Position numbers and translations under genes: made by a program. From the NCBI GenBank assembly GCA_963969495.1, contig OZ018330.1, forward strand, positions 49,311,706 to 49,375,705: a stretch of 64,000 nt of DNA, read 5' to 3'. Shown piece after piece: positions 1 to 12,890 of the stretch. The DNA is from Ceratothoa steindachneri. Taxonomy: Eukaryota > Arthropoda > Malacostraca > Isopoda > Cymothoidae. Position 1 is the first letter of the stretch, and each line of letters starts with the position of its first letter. The notes below the pieces were generated by a model. That model worked only from the letters and a program-made list of their open reading frames with translations. It had not been told where the DNA came from and searched no databases.

Positions 1-409
1 CCATAAAATGTAAAACAGATATTAATATAGATAATTTTAAACTACTATTTGCATGTAAAAAAGAACAAGCATTTAGGATTTGGGAATCAATTTTCATAAC
101 AGTGAGAAAACCTTCAACAAATTCTAATTCAACTACAGCCCCTTTACATCTACTTTTATTATTTAACCACCTAGCCTTCGCTTTTAATAACTATCGCTAA
201 TGTAACTACCAACCAAGTTTGAAATTTAAATAACCAACCAATGTTAAATCAATACGAAAATATAGTTTCCTTTGTATTCTCTTGGATGCCTCGCCCCATA
301 AGGTACGTTTCAAATACGTGTTGTATTTTATTTAAAAAAAAATTTTACCCCTGATTTTAGATGCATACTGAATTCAATTAATCCCTTACTATTCCCATCT
401 TTCACAGTC

Positions 410-1450
410 TAAAAGGTTTTTGTCTCGCTAAAATTATTGATAACATTTCTAAAGAACTCAATTTACCTTCCATTAAGGTTAATTCCTTGAAAAATCTGCG
501 TAAAAATGATAACATTGTCATCTCCAAATCTGATAAAGGGAATCGCATATTTATTTCAGTGAAAGGTAGTTATATTTCTATGATGCTCCATCTTCTAAAG
601 GATTAGTTCACATTTAGAAAACTTTAAAAAAGACAAACCATAAGATATAACAGGAGGATTACAGCAAAAATATAAAATTCATTCTTAATCAATTATCTTG
701 GCCTTGTTAACAAATTCATGGTTTATTTACCCAATCTTCCTTATATTTATGGTTTGTTCAAGGTTCATAAGAAAGCTGTCCCCTTGAAACCGCTCATCTC
801 TAATAATGGTTGTTGTACTTTGGACAACTTAGGCAAGTTGTTAGTACCGTCTCTAATACACAAATAAAAAAAATTAATTGATTTTATTGAAAGGATCAAT
901 GGACTTAATCTATCCAATAAAAGAATTAGTAAGTTTTGATGTGACTTCGTCATTTACTAATGTACCCATAGAAGTCACTATTACTATCCTTAGGACTTTT
1001 ATGACTAGGAAAGGTGATATTTTACCCTTTGATATTGACACATTTATTAAATTAATTGAACTTTACGTGTCCAATACATATTTCAGCTTTAACGGTTAGT
1101 ATTTGAAACTATTTTCTCTCTATAGGATTGCGTCTTAGCTTTGTTTAAGTAACCTATTCATGGTGATGTTTGAGTCACATTTTTACCACATAATTTAATT
1201 GCCGACACTAATTGATGAAGATACATAGACGGTGTCTTCGCAATTCTTGATAATGACGTTGATCTAAAACATGTCCTGGAAAATATAAATTCTAAATAGA
1301 ATAAATTCATTTTACTGCTAAAATAGAAAAGGAAGCATCACCTCCGTTACTTGATATACATATCATGAACTTCAATGACCAAACACAATTTAAAATACTT
1401 CTAAGGCCCATGCATTCGGATTCATACATTTCTTAATGAATACATATGCA
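410..1450 (+). pseudogene. Penelope-like element reverse transcriptase, decayed
   Basis: Piecewise translation in several frames gives PLE RT blocks in the correct order: an N-terminal stretch ending in VISKSDKGN, then PYIYGLFKVHKKAVPLKPLI (finger region), then LVSFDVTSSFTNVP around 925-965, then a degraded YIDGVFAIL and PPLLDIHIM near 1230-1370. PLE RTs are telomerase-related retroelement enzymes. The copy is broken by many stops and frameshifts and no GIY-YIG domain follows. Bases 1-400 may include its N-terminal region (a KLFACKKEQAFRIWES-like stretch near 45-95) but are too decayed to annotate. Family assignment is firm from motif order; boundaries are approximate. Confidence 0.75.
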
Positions 1451-1980
1451 ACTTTGAGGTTGATCTCTGTGGGATCGATCGGTAAGGAAATTCAGAGAAG
1501 ATAAAGGAATGTCACAGGGATAACTTTATTAGAAGTTATAGAAGGCCAAACCTTTACATTTGGAATTCCTTCTTTCAAATGGACCAATGCAGAAAACTCA
1601 CATGAATGCGAGGGAAAAAATGACTCTCGAACTCTTCCACATCAAAAGGAAAAAGATTACTAAAGAAAGTCCTATCTGTTCTTAGCTCTGTCAACACAGC
1701 AGAGGATAGAACGAAAGTCCATTAGAAAGAAAACCAACCAACAAATAATTGACAACTAAGGAATAAAATACTGCTAGCATATTTACTCTTGCAAATATTT
1801 TTAGAAAAACCCAATGAACAAGTGACAGACTCCACATTAGTCGCTCGCACGCAACAAAAGAGAAATAGGATATTGTACCAGCGTTTAATTGTAAAAAAAT
1901 GCTAAAACATCGGAACAAAATGTATGCAAAAATTCGATGTTATAAAAGCTAGGAGATAATTTCTTGTCAAACCATTTTGT

Positions 1981-1983
<3 letters not shown>
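1451..1983. other. No recognisable gene
   Basis: AT-rich sequence between the PLE RT relic and the first (TA)n tract. Short open frames show no family motif. It may be PLE untranslated sequence, but nothing visible proves it. Confidence 0.4.

Positions 1984-2064
<81 letters not shown>
1984..2064. repeat. (TA)n microsatellite
   Basis: Uninterrupted TA dinucleotide run; first of eight such tracts that separate blocks up to 8.6 kb. Confidence 0.97.
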
Positions 2065-2065
<1 letters not shown>

Positions 2066-2429
2066 CGAGAGGGATTGGTTGGTTTATACTACGATTGATT
2101 GTAGCGGGGTCACCAGTTCCGGGTTGGAACAACATCCACCTCTGCTATATAATTCAAGTTCGTTCTTGAGAATGTCCGACCAAATAAGTTCGTATTTGGA
2201 TTTTTATAAACGACTTGATAAAAATAACTTTATTTTGAAATTTGTTGAATTGTTGTTGGCTTGGTGAATCCTATCCAGCGAAGTGGACGGATCATAACGA
2301 TGAAGAAGTGTGTGCTCGACCGTTTTTAAGTTGGATCTGCTCTCATGAACATGATGTCTCTTGTTTTATATGAATAGAGAAGGTGGGCGCGACCCAGGAG
2401 AGAGTGAGAGATAGATAGATAAATAGATA

Positions 2430-2470
<41 letters not shown>

Positions 2471-2666
2471 CGTGTATCCAAGGAATTTGACAGAGGTTGA
2501 GAGAGAAAGATAACGATGTTGGAAAGGAGAATTATAAGTGTTACAAGTCAAGGGACAAAAACTAAAAGTTATAGGGATCTTGTGCCAACAGAGTTTAAGA
2601 GGAGATGAATGAAGTTCATATAGTCGCTAGGCGACACCTGGGTGTTAGAAAAATTTGTACATATTA
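2065..2666. other. Unassigned block between two (TA)n tracts, with a GATA/GA microsatellite
   Basis: No coding family or terminal inverted repeat was recognised. Bases about 2410-2466 are a GATA-rich stretch followed by an uninterrupted GA run. The block is bounded by TA tracts like the neighbouring transposons, so it may be a non-autonomous or decayed element. Confidence 0.5.

Positions 2667-2737
<71 letters not shown>
2667..2737. repeat. (TA)n microsatellite
   Basis: TA run abutting the 3' end (in transposase sense) of the minus-strand mariner. Confidence 0.97.
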
Positions 2738-2740
<3 letters not shown>

Positions 2741-4021
2741 AGTGTTTCATTAAGACAAATCGAGTTAGCAGTAAATAAAACAGTGTTATTGGTGAAAATT
2801 TATTGATTTTACTATTGGATCATGTTAGTTGAGTCATGGCAATTATGTGTCAAAAGTAATATCACCTAAATGTCCGCCAAGGCTTCGGCGGCACACTTCC
2901 ACTCGATGGTCAAAATTTTTGATAACGTCTCTGCATAGTTGCTCCTTGATCTCACCAATATGCCTTATTATCTCATCCTTCAGCTGTTGAATTGTTGTTG
3001 TCTTGTTGACATAGACCTCACTTTTGAGATGGCTCCAAAGGAAGAAATCTAAAGGCGTCAAATCACACGATCGTGGGGGCCAATTGACCTGGCTGTTTCG
3101 AAAGATGATACGACCTGAAAACTTCTCATTGCATTGGGTGTGTGGCATGTAGCGCCGTCCTGTTGAAACCATAAATCTTCGACATCCATAGAATTCAATT
3201 CATGTCATAAAAAGTTCGTCATCATGGCACGGCATCGCTCGCCTGTCCCTGTAACAGAATTCCTGCCTTCATTTTCAAAGAAATAGGGCCCAATGATTCC
3301 TCTAGCAAAGAATGCACACCCAACAGTGACCTTTCGTAGATGCAGTGGCTTTTCAACAATCTTCCTGGGATTTTCATCAGCCCAAATGCGACAATTCTAC
3401 TTATTAACGAATCCACCAAGATGAAAATAGGCTTCATCACTAAAGATGATTTTTTGAGAAAATCATCATCGACTTGTCTTTGCTCGTGCACCCAATTGAC
3501 GAATGTACGGCGCTTCAAATGGTCAGCAGTCTTCAGTTCTTGTGTCAATTGAATTTTGTAAGCGTGTAGGGACAAATCTTTTTTCAAAATTCAATGTAAC
3601 GTTGTTGTGAAGAAGTTCAATTCCTGCGCGCGATGATGAATAGAGGTGTCTGGATCTTCGGCCACATTCTCGCGTACTGCAGCAATGTTTTCGGCTGAAC
3701 AGCGTAAACGAGCAATCAATGGCGTTTTCATATCTGCCACCGACCCCGTTTGTTTGAATTTACGAACAATTTTCCCAATTGCACTCTCAGGTGGTCGATT
3801 ATGTTGACCAAAAAAATCGCGAAGTGCCCGAAATGCATTTCTGTTTCAACATCCATTTTCGTAATGGGCTTCGATAACTTTAACACGTTGTTCGATTATT
3901 AATCTTTTCATGATTGAAATTGCCAAAGACGGAAGTTGTTAAATCTGAAAGAAAAAGGAAAAAATCATTAGACACTTCAACTTAACTCACATTTAAAATC
4001 GGTCTAAGTTATTGGAACACC

Positions 4022-4024
<3 letters not shown>
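2738..4024 (-). mobile_element. mariner-like element (DD41D type), decayed, bounded by (TA)n
   Basis: A 1.29-kb block lying exactly between two TA tracts and filled by a minus-strand mariner-type transposase relic. The outer ends, on inward reading, are GAGTGTTTCATTAAGACAAA and AGGGTGTTCCAATAACTTAG, which share a GTGTT.C/A core typical of imperfect mariner termini. mariner/Tc1 elements duplicate a TA target, so the flanking TA runs are either preferred targets or expanded target duplications. Confidence 0.8.
2843..3920 (-). pseudogene. mariner transposase (DD41D group), frameshifted
   Basis: Reading on the minus strand from about 3920: an N-terminal HTH region with ERVKVIEAHYENG-like and FRALRDFFGQHNRPPES motifs, then IVRKFKQTGSV; after a frameshift LHAYKIQLTQELKTADHLKR and FVNWVHEQRQVDDDF; then a VTVWCAFFA-type block; then the C-terminal block NWPPRSCDLTPLDFFLW at about 3000-3090 and HLKSEVYVNKTTTIQQLKDE. 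The last catalytic Asp is in DLTPLDF. Spacing from the degraded QDGA second Asp suggests a DD41D (rosa-like) arrangement. At least two frameshifts make the copy non-functional. The transposase would cut and paste DNA at TA targets. Confidence 0.85.

Positions 4025-4105
<81 letters not shown>
4025..4105. repeat. (TA)n microsatellite
   Basis: TA run between the minus-strand mariner and the 3' terminus of the next PLE. Confidence 0.97.
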
Positions 4106-4106
<1 letters not shown>

Positions 4107-4197
4107 TTGTAAGGAGCTTGGCTGTTAAGCCTGCATTTAATATTGAGGATAAATCCCAGAGCCACCAGAAACGAATGCAACATCATTTAATTATTCA

Positions 4198-4233
4198 TAC
4201 AACGTTTCGAAAACTACAAGTTTTCACCTACAG
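4198..4233 (-). ncRNA. Hammerhead-ribozyme-like motif, degraded
   Basis: Minus strand: degraded core CTGTAGG (consensus CUGANGA; two changes) at 4233-4227, one extra T, helix II GAAAAC/GTTTTC (six perfect pairs, five-base loop), GAAA at 4208-4205, then a two-pair helix III AC-GTT-GT and A17. The extra residue between A9 and helix II is seen in some natural hammerheads. Helix I pairing is not evident. It lies between the PLE endonuclease and the (TA)n tract. Probably inactive as read. Confidence 0.5.
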
Positions 4234-4689
4234 GCTAAAATGCAAAATAACTACAATTAATATATAAAAAAAAAATCAAATAAGCAGTGGTCAAAAATAC
4301 ATTAAATTTCTTTGAAAACGACTAAATATAAAAAAAAATAATGAAATATATATTAAGATAAAAACTTTGGGCAGAATAAAGAACTGTTTTGAAAATTGAC
4401 AAAAATTAATAAGTTTTAAATTTGTTTAAAAAAAAAATTTAAATAATAAAAAAATGTAAGAGCAAAGAAGCTTTTGCGGAAAAAAATAATTATAGAACAT
4501 TAAAAAATGGGATGTTTTTAAATTTACTGAAGCGTAAGCATTTTAGAGAGGGAATGATGGATTTGAACCAGGGGCTAATATTTATAGGTTTCAGGTTCGA
4601 AGAAGTGGCACTTGAAAGAGAGGGAAAGAGAGTGATACAACCAACTAACTAACCTTAGTTAAAGTTAATATAATTAATAACTGTATTGC

Positions 4690-5880
4690 AATAAAATCTT
4701 CATTGAGAGTTGGTTTGTAGGGCTTTATATATAATGTTTCGAGGATTCTTAGTCATTAAAAGTTGTTATTAGAAGCTCGCACTATAAAACTAAAAATAGA
4801 AATATCGGGTTTACAATTTATGGCGTGTTCCCTAATAGAAGAAGTCTCCTCCCTATTGAATATTTTGCCAGTTCTAACTAATCCCCATATGAACAGAAAA
4901 CTTGGCTCCAAAAGACCTAACAGTTCTGCCAATGTAAGCGGCTCCAGTACAGCTGGGACATTTAAATAAATATACAGCATCACTGCGGAACTCTAAAGAG
5001 ATATGGTCTTTAGTGGGGAAGAAACTTCCTTTTGATAATCTGTTTAGAAAAACTATTTAGGGGTGGATTTGGGAAAAATAATCTTTTTAAAATACATAAG
5101 ATTTTTCTTTTAAAACTATTGTTTAAAAAGCCCATCTCTGAAATCATCAGATCTTAGGGCATGTTGGAGACTTAGATAGAGAGTTGAGAGGGGGTCAATG
5201 AGTTTTTAAGTAACTATTTTAATTCTTTATCATACAAACCTGAAGGAAAAAAAAATTTTAGAAAGTATTTTTTGAGAAAAATAAATTCATAATGAATTGA
5301 AAGGTAGGTGAAAGTTAGAAAGAAACTTCTATATAGTAAGGTTTTTATTTTATTGTAGATATTTGGCACTTAAAATCACAGAAACTAAAGTAATGTAAGT
5401 CCAGCCCTGTGAAAATCTTCTTTTCGGAAAAGAATAGTTCGAACTTTTCTCTGCTCATAATCACATGTGACTACAAGATCAAGAAAGGGCATCCTATCAT
5501 TAGACTGTACCTCCATGCTAAATTTGATGTTAGAATAAAAAGAGTTAAAAAGAAATTAAGAAAAATTGGCTATGTGGAGGATGTTTGAAAATTGCAAAGG
5601 AATCATCCACGAAACTGCGATAGAAGGAGGGCTTGTAAACGAAATCAGCAGAAAACATTTTATCTTCGAGGTGTGTCCGGAAGAAATGGGCTCTCTCTTA
5701 TTCGAGAGACCATTGCAACGCCATTAATCTGGCAATAAACTTTATTATTAAAGGTTAACCAGGATTCGGACAAGAGTTAATTCCAGAGCCTTTTTTAGTT
5801 GGATTCGGGAAAATGTATTCAAAGTATGTTGGGAATGGAATACCTTATTTAAAGTTAAATTGATTGGTTCAATTGTTCAA
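4690..5880 (-). pseudogene. PLE polyprotein relic: RT C-terminus and GIY-YIG endonuclease
   Basis: Minus-strand translation shows an RT tail with SNIKFSMEVQSNDRMPFLDL (the PFLD block after the RT palm) near 5450-5540. Downstream, at 4983-4690, lie an LFKCPSCT..A.YIGRT-type GIY-YIG core (reading through a frameshift), HMG.SSRTGK, SSIREHAINC and the terminal LRILETLYIKPYKPTLNED. GIY-YIG nucleases nick target DNA to prime PLE reverse transcription. The catalytic YVDD region is not recoverable here. Multiple stops and frameshifts. Confidence 0.75.
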
Positions 5881-5933
5881 TGGGTTGGAAGATAATTATT
5901 TCTCTTAAGTGTTTGTATCACCGAGTAATTTGG

Positions 5934-5936
<3 letters not shown>

Positions 5937-6010
<74 letters not shown>
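5937..6010. repeat. (TA)n microsatellite
   Basis: TA run between two minus-oriented PLE segments. Confidence 0.97.
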
Positions 6011-6013
<3 letters not shown>

Positions 6014-6447
6014 TGCAATGTCCCGGAGGAAAACGTGAAATGGTGTTTCCAAGTACTTTCGAACTTTATTAAGTTCCTTAACAGGATAACTACAAGAAGT
6101 AATATTATATTAGAGGTATATATACGAAAGAAAAGTATGAAAGACCGCCTCACAAACAAGAAATCACTAATGAGGAAGTCAGAAGGGGGAAGGTAAAGAT
6201 TCACATTAAGAATTATAAGAAGCAGGTAGTAAGGTCAAACTGAGAAGACGGAAAGGGTAACAGATTAAAAGAAATGGAGATAGCCTAACAAGGGAGATTA
6301 TAAGACACGAGGAGCGAAAAGTAGGGAAGATACAATGTACATAACAGAGCAGTGACAATTAAAAAAAGGAAAAAAAATCAATGGGGCCACATAACTAAAG
6401 ATTGCATATAAAAAACTAAGAACAAAAGTCAGAACTAATTTCTTTAA

Positions 6448-6450
<3 letters not shown>
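6011..6450 (-). mobile_element. PLE terminal (untranslated) region, minus orientation
   Basis: Bases about 6013-6085 match, in reverse complement, the terminal region of the plus-strand PLE at 33000-33230 (shared TTCCAAGTACTTTCGAACTT), including a degraded copy of its hammerhead motif at 6044-6090. Bases about 6210-6330 share AGCAGGTAG.AAGGTCAAAC and AGCCTAACA with 33655-33755. No coding sequence is present. It is the terminus of a second PLE in the same orientation as, and upstream of, the 4106-5936 copy, fitting the head-to-tail arrangement common for PLEs. Confidence 0.6.

Positions 6451-6540
<90 letters not shown>
6451..6540. repeat. (TA)n microsatellite
   Basis: Perfect TA run between the PLE terminus and the mariner-end fragment. 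Confidence 0.97.

Positions 6541-8176
<1,636 letters not shown>

Positions 8177-8234
<58 letters not shown>
8177..8234. repeat. (TA)n microsatellite
   Basis: TA run between the right mariner terminus and the left end of the Tigger-like MITE. Confidence 0.97.
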
Positions 8235-8238
<4 letters not shown>

Positions 8239-8553
8239 CCCTCGATATAACGAACCTCAATATAACGGATTTCGGATATAACGAACCAAATTTCCTGGCC
8301 GAACTCCATCGGGTTTAACAGGCAAGCGTTACGACCCGCCTGAGTGAATGTTGGTGTGTCACATGTCTCCTACAGTGCAAAGTTCGTATGTTGTGTAATC
8401 CACTTAACTTTATTAGTAATTCTATACGTATTACATTTCCATAAGGAACTTGGTTCGTTATTTCCATTGCCTTTAACGCCCATCGGGTTTAACGAACTTT
8501 CGGCTTTAACGAACGACCCCTTGCCCCATATAGTTCGTTATATCGAGGGTTTA

Positions 8554-8556
<3 letters not shown>
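8235..8556. mobile_element. pogo/Tigger-like MITE
   Basis: 322-bp block between two TA tracts. The left end reads TAAACCCTCGATATAACGAA and the right end, reverse-complemented, reads the same 20 bases and diverges only at about base 22. Subterminal ATAACGAAC motifs are repeated internally. CAGT.AAACCCTCG..ATAACGA-type termini with TA flanks are characteristic of pogo/Tigger elements. There is no coding sequence, so it depends on an autonomous partner not seen here. Confidence 0.85.

Positions 8557-8635
<79 letters not shown>
8557..8635. repeat. (TA)n microsatellite
   Basis: TA run closing the first chain of alternating elements and TA tracts. Confidence 0.97.
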
Positions 8636-8637
<2 letters not shown>

Positions 8638-9650
8638 AGTTACTCAGATTGAAAGTTTATCCCACGTGGAATAAAAAACATTCATTCCAATTCTATTTCC
8701 CACTAACGCACTATCTTACTTCCAGCATAAATTCTCCTCGCATTATTCTGAGCAAAATTAAATACTTCTCTTTCTCTACACGAGAATATGCTTTCTCTTG
8801 ATCTATGACATCAGCCCACTCTCTACTCCTCTTAGCCCTATTTTCACAGCTGTCCCAGTGCGAATACTTGGCTTACACATCACCTACCGGTTGTATCTCG
8901 CCCTCGTTTGTCCCCTATCCATCCATCAGTTATCCCTCTTATAGGCCCAATCAGAATTCTTGATTATATTCTGCCCACAACTCTCAACAGACAGGCCTCG
9001 ATATTTCTTGCGTTCACCCTTTTCCCTTTCCCTTTTCCCTTATACAATGGCGCGGTTACTGCACCCATCCAGACCTCAGACACGTCTACTTTCAAATGAC
9101 TCATAACAGAGCCCTCAGACTCATTTCATAACACAACCCCAACCAATCTTTAATATTTCAGCGACTATATCACCAACTCCTGCTAACTTCCCATTTTCCT
9201 TCACTCACAACACTAATATCTTTTATACCCTGATATAGAATTCGATTGACACCACGAAACCAATCATATTTACATTTGCATCTCCAGTACGCACATGATA
9301 CAACATATCAAGTTTTTTCAACATTTAGTTTTGACCTACTTATTTATCACAAATACCTGCCATTCTTGCTTTTGCTCACAAAACTATTCTTCTCCTGGTT
9401 TCTCACCCTTCTCATTTAAATGGTATTCGCGCAAAATTTGACTATTTTACACTCCTTTTTCAGGAAAATTTTGATGTATAGGTGAACAGTCAAAGGCAAA
9501 GGATAATAGCAGAGAGAGCGAAGTTTTAGTGTAGATAAAGTTAGCGGACATGGAGGACTGGAAGCCATCTGAATATTGGAAAAGAGTTAACTACATCATC
9601 ATGATTCGCGCCGGTATCAAAATGCTGACATCATGACTAGTGCTTAATGC
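8636..9650. other. Unassigned sequence; faint LINE RT trace at 8720-8850 (minus)
   Basis: Mostly no recognisable content. On the minus strand about 8850-8720 reads WADVIDQEKAYSRVEKE followed by LRIMRGEF, resembling the DxEKAYDRVPRE block of LINE reverse transcriptases. Nothing else around it supports a longer element, so this is a weak call. Confidence 0.3.
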
Positions 9651-9654
9651 TCAG

Positions 9655-10000
9655 TCACGCTGTAGAGACTAAGACGTGACTTGGAGAGCTGCAACGCAGA
9701 GAATACGAAGCCATGGTCAGCAGAAAGGAACACAGCAGACCTTTTGACTGCGTCTGGATGCTGGAATTCGTCCACCAACTGCAGGAGAAGGTGATAGAAG
9801 AACTGAAGAAGAGAATCCGGGCTTTGGCGAGAGAGATGGGTGTTGGAGTCGCCAGCATGAAGCTGACCTTGAAAGAGGACCGTCGTTACCACTCATCTAA
9901 GAGGTGCAGGGGACAAATTCTGACAGCCAAGGCTGAGGAGAACCTCTTGACCAAGTCAAAGAAGTTCCTGAACAAGCTCAAACATCCTGTGCTTCCATAA
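9655..10000 (+). pseudogene. mariner/Tc1-type transposase N-terminal fragment
   Basis: The frame from about 9713 reads EFVHQLQEKVIEELKKRIRA, LAREMGVGVASMKLTLKED, then RGQILTAKAEENLLTKSKKF and LNKLKHPV. This is the second HTH and linker of an arthropod mariner-type transposase (family pattern LAKELGVS..T.R..V.EDL..KSY..RRGQ.LT...K..RL..SKKLLN.LK). It stops before the first catalytic Asp. No terminal repeats identified, so it is a truncated or 5' fragment. Confidence 0.65.
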
Positions 10001-10598
10001 CAGTCTACTGTTCCGATATGGATTCTCATCAATATTTTGCTGTTTTCCTACTCCGTTCAATCACTTGTTTCACTTTCTTTTTAACCTTCTTGTATGCATT
10101 CAACCGCATCTCCCTGGCACCCTCATCCGCACTATTTTATCATTTATGAGAACGCTTGCTTTTCAATACACGCTCCACATCATTATTCCAGCATCCAGCA
10201 TTTTACTTCATCTTTCCTGTTCCTCACACTCCCTACTATCACTTCTTTAAAGTGATTCCAAATTTGCACTATCTCCATGTTCGCACTTACATATTTCGTC
10301 AGCTCTACTATCGAGCATTCGCACATACTCTCCCCTTTCTTTGTGATTAAATAACTTTTCACTTTCTAATTCTCTTTTCCATTCTACCTCCCCTCCCTCA
10401 CATCTTCTCATCCATTGCTCCAACCAATTTAACGCTATACATCACAATCTTTTGGTTGGAAAGGAAGTCGCATAGTCATACCTTTTACAACTTTCACATT
10501 AAATGCATCCCGCAACATATCTTTCTTAGTAGGCGAATATTAATCATAATATCTTATGGAGTGTAATTTTTGGGGAGACCCGCTTGTTCTGATAGCTA
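10001..10598. other. No recognisable gene
   Basis: Pyrimidine-rich on the plus strand, without a recognised coding family or terminal repeat. Confidence 0.4.
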
Positions 10599-10849
10599 CA
10601 GGGTGGAAACACGAAGTGTAGACTTCTTTTTACAAATTATTTTAAATATTTTTACATATTAATTACTTTCTTGCAGGTATTTTAGGGATTTCTTAAATTC
10701 TGTGAATTAAATTGTAAATTCATAAAAAAACAACACCCGTTTAGAAATATGACTTGCAAAAAGTGAACCAATCGACTACTTGTATAGAAGCCAAAAGATA
10801 GAAGGCGATGTTTTTAGTGTTGAATCCCACTGTAAGCAGATCTGAGTTA

Positions 10850-11985
10850 TTCAAGCTATTAAATAGCTTAAATAGAGAAAACCGCACCGCCCCAATCAGT
10901 GAGGACCCCAAGCCTTATCAAGATCACGATGAACAAGATCAAACGAAAGCAAAGGAAAAGTGGCAGACAACTTGCTTGACAGACCAAAGTGAATAATGTA
11001 ACCATGCAAAAAGTGCTGAAAGATGATCTGAAACTTCGTTGATTCTAGGTATTTAAAAGACATCTGTTTTCCAACCCCACCAAAAAGAAGAGTCAAAAGA
11101 GAAAAGGTGCTTCTACAACGTTTCATGATGACTCGTAGCCTCTAGTTATGTGGACGAATGAGAAGGTGTTCACTGTTCAGAAAACTCACAACACACAAAA
11201 TGATTGTGTTTGAGCACAATATAAAAATGAGATTCTGGTTGAACAGCAGACATCTTTCAAGAGACAGAATCCAGCTTTGGTGATGGTGTGGGCTGTTGTA
11301 ACATCATCGAGCCAAAAAACACCTCTCATTTTGATTGAATAGGTGGTAAAAATCAATCAATATGTTTATTTGGATATTTTGAAGAAATACGGCATCCATT
11401 GGATGGATGCTACCATAGAAAAGCTGGTGTAACCCTTCAACAAGCTGAAGCAACCACTCACGCAGCAAAAAAATCACAAGACTGGTGCCAGGCAAATTTT
11501 AACTGTTTTTGGTCAAAGGATCTTTGCCCACTCACTTCGTCGAAGTTCTAAATGGAAACTGAAAAGTGCTCTGAAGAATATTAGCTGAAACCCTGTGTGC
11601 CACTTGTGCTCAGGTCAGACCTAGACTTTGTCGATGGTTTGGCAAGAAATCATGTACCAAAATCTCATCAAAAGGTCGAAGTTCTAAATGGAAACTGAAA
11701 AGTCCTCTGAAGAATATTAGCTGAAACCATGTGTGCCACTTGTGCTCAGGTCAGATCTAGACTTTGTCGATGGTTCGGCAAGAAATCATGTACCAAAATC
11801 TCATCAAAAGGTCGAAGTTCTAAATGGAAACTGAAAAGTGCTCTGAAGAATATTAGCTGAAACCCTGTGTGCCACTTGTGCTCAGGTCAGACCTACACTT
11901 TGTCGTGTAATCAACGCAAAAGGCGATCTAATTGAATATCAGTTACATCATCTCGTCGCATATAATTTTTTCTTCCGTTTAGACT
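10850..11985 (+). pseudogene. mariner transposase, heavily frameshifted
   Basis: Across frames: MQKVLKDDLKLRSLRYLKDI (second HTH end), PPKRRVKREKVLLQRFHDD, MWTNEKVFTVQKTHNTQND (first catalytic Asp replaced: TNEK for TDEK), NPALVMVWAVVTSS, then WCQANF near the third Asp block and SKWKLKSALKNIS as the start of the C-terminal helix region; the final CRVINAKGDLIEYQ closely resembles the C-terminal end of this family. The segment encoding SKWKLKSALKNIS is present almost three times through tandem amplification. Confidence 0.75.
11539..11906 (+). repeat. 136-bp tandem repeat, 2.7 copies, inside a transposase relic
   Basis: Copies begin at 11539, 11675 and 11811 with GTCGAAGTTCTAAATGGAAA; the spacing is exactly 136 bp and only a few substitutions separate the copies. 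136 is not a multiple of three, so each copy shifts the frame. Confidence 0.92.
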
Positions 11986-12279
11986 AAGCATTATGCAATA
12001 TTGTTTGGCGTTCTGAAAATAATTGAATAAATATCAGTCTACTTTTCGTGTTTCCACCCAGATATTATAGTCAAGTATTTTTGTTAGTGTCACGGTTCTA
12101 ATTGAAGACTCGTTGGTTTATACTTTTTTCACTCTTCCCTGTCTCCTTTTTAGAGAGGAAAAGAGAAATCCTCTGCCATTAGTATCTAATGAATAGTATC
12201 TAGTGTGATCTTGACGTTTCCGACTAAGTTCACTCTGCACATAGGTCCTGATAATCTCCGAAGAGAATTATAATTGGGT

Positions 12280-12890
12280 TGTCGAATCTTAAACATAGTC
12301 AACATGAAAAATAATTTAGGTGTTTAAATCTCGAATGATCTAAAATTTTAGAAACAATGCACTGTATCGTCATAAAAGGCAAATAGGGTCCTGAGATAAA
12401 TTTCTAGATATCTTGCGTCTAAATAGAAAGATATTATTTTCTCCTATATCAAGCGTTTTTGAGACCTCTTTTGAAATATGCTCTACAATTCTGGTCTCCT
12501 GACATGCAAAGGGACTTTGCAATATTGGAACGCGTTCATCGATAAGAGTCGATATTAATTTCTGATCTTAAAAAGAGATCGTACAAAAAGAAACTGAAGC
12601 ATCTCAATTTACTTTCCTTAAAAGGTTGAGATCTTTGCTGCCAACTTGTTAAGGTCTATTAAATATTAAACGGGTGTAGCAATATTAATTTTAGCTCAAT
12701 ATTTGAGCTAGATAACCGTGCAAACACTAGAAATAATGGTTTTAGCTAGCCAACAAAAGCTTTATTACTGCAAATGCACAATATTTCTTTTATTATCTAA
12801 TAACAGACTTGGAATGGCTTACAGAAGAATGTCATTCAGTGTAATACCTCAAATGTGATAAAGAATAGAATCGATAAATATTACTTTAAA
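12280..12890 (+). pseudogene. CR1/L2-like LINE, C-terminal ORF2 remnant
   Basis: Translation over three frames gives NNLGV.ISNDLKF.KQCT, KANRVLR.ISR, then SLVRPHLEYALQFWSPDMQR-like residues (FWSPDMQRDFAILERVHR), and the tail LKKRSYKKKLKHLNLLSLK and WLTEECHSV. This order (DLGV-SDDLK, KAN..LG.I.R, FWSP, LE.VQRRATK, L..L.L.SLE.RR) is the thumb/C-terminal region of CR1/L2-class non-LTR retrotransposons. No endonuclease or RT palm nearby: a 5'-truncated dead copy. Confidence 0.75.

Larger units (their letters stand above)
4106..5936 (-). mobile_element. Penelope-like element, minus strand, bounded by (TA)n
   Basis: A block between two TA tracts that holds, in minus-strand order, RT C-terminal remnants (about 5870-5400), a GIY-YIG endonuclease (about 4983-4690), an AT-rich untranslated region and a hammerhead-like motif (4233-4198) just before the 4025-4105 TA tract. 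The same order, endonuclease then hammerhead then (TA)n, recurs in other PLE copies in this window. The N-terminal half of the RT is missing or unrecognisable. Confidence 0.75.
10599..12061 (+). mobile_element. mariner-like element with internal 136-bp tandem copies
   Basis: Left terminus CAGGGTGGAAACACGAAGTG is preceded by TA. The right terminus, reverse-complemented, is CTGGGTGGAAACACGAAAAG, both continuing into TAGACT: about 23 of 26 terminal bases match. It contains a heavily degraded plus-strand transposase and is expanded by a 136-bp tandem repeat at its 3' coding end, which accounts for its longer than usual 1.46 kb. Confidence 0.85.

Noticed and set aside
1977..2267. Open frames rich in alternating Ile-Tyr
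   Set aside because: All such frames in the window are translated (TA)n tracts.
4733..4765. Hammerhead-like CTAAGAATCCTCGAAACAT on the minus strand
   Set aside because: It is coding DNA for the LRILETL block of the PLE endonuclease; the GAAA is coincidental. The same holds for the trace at 25690-25745.
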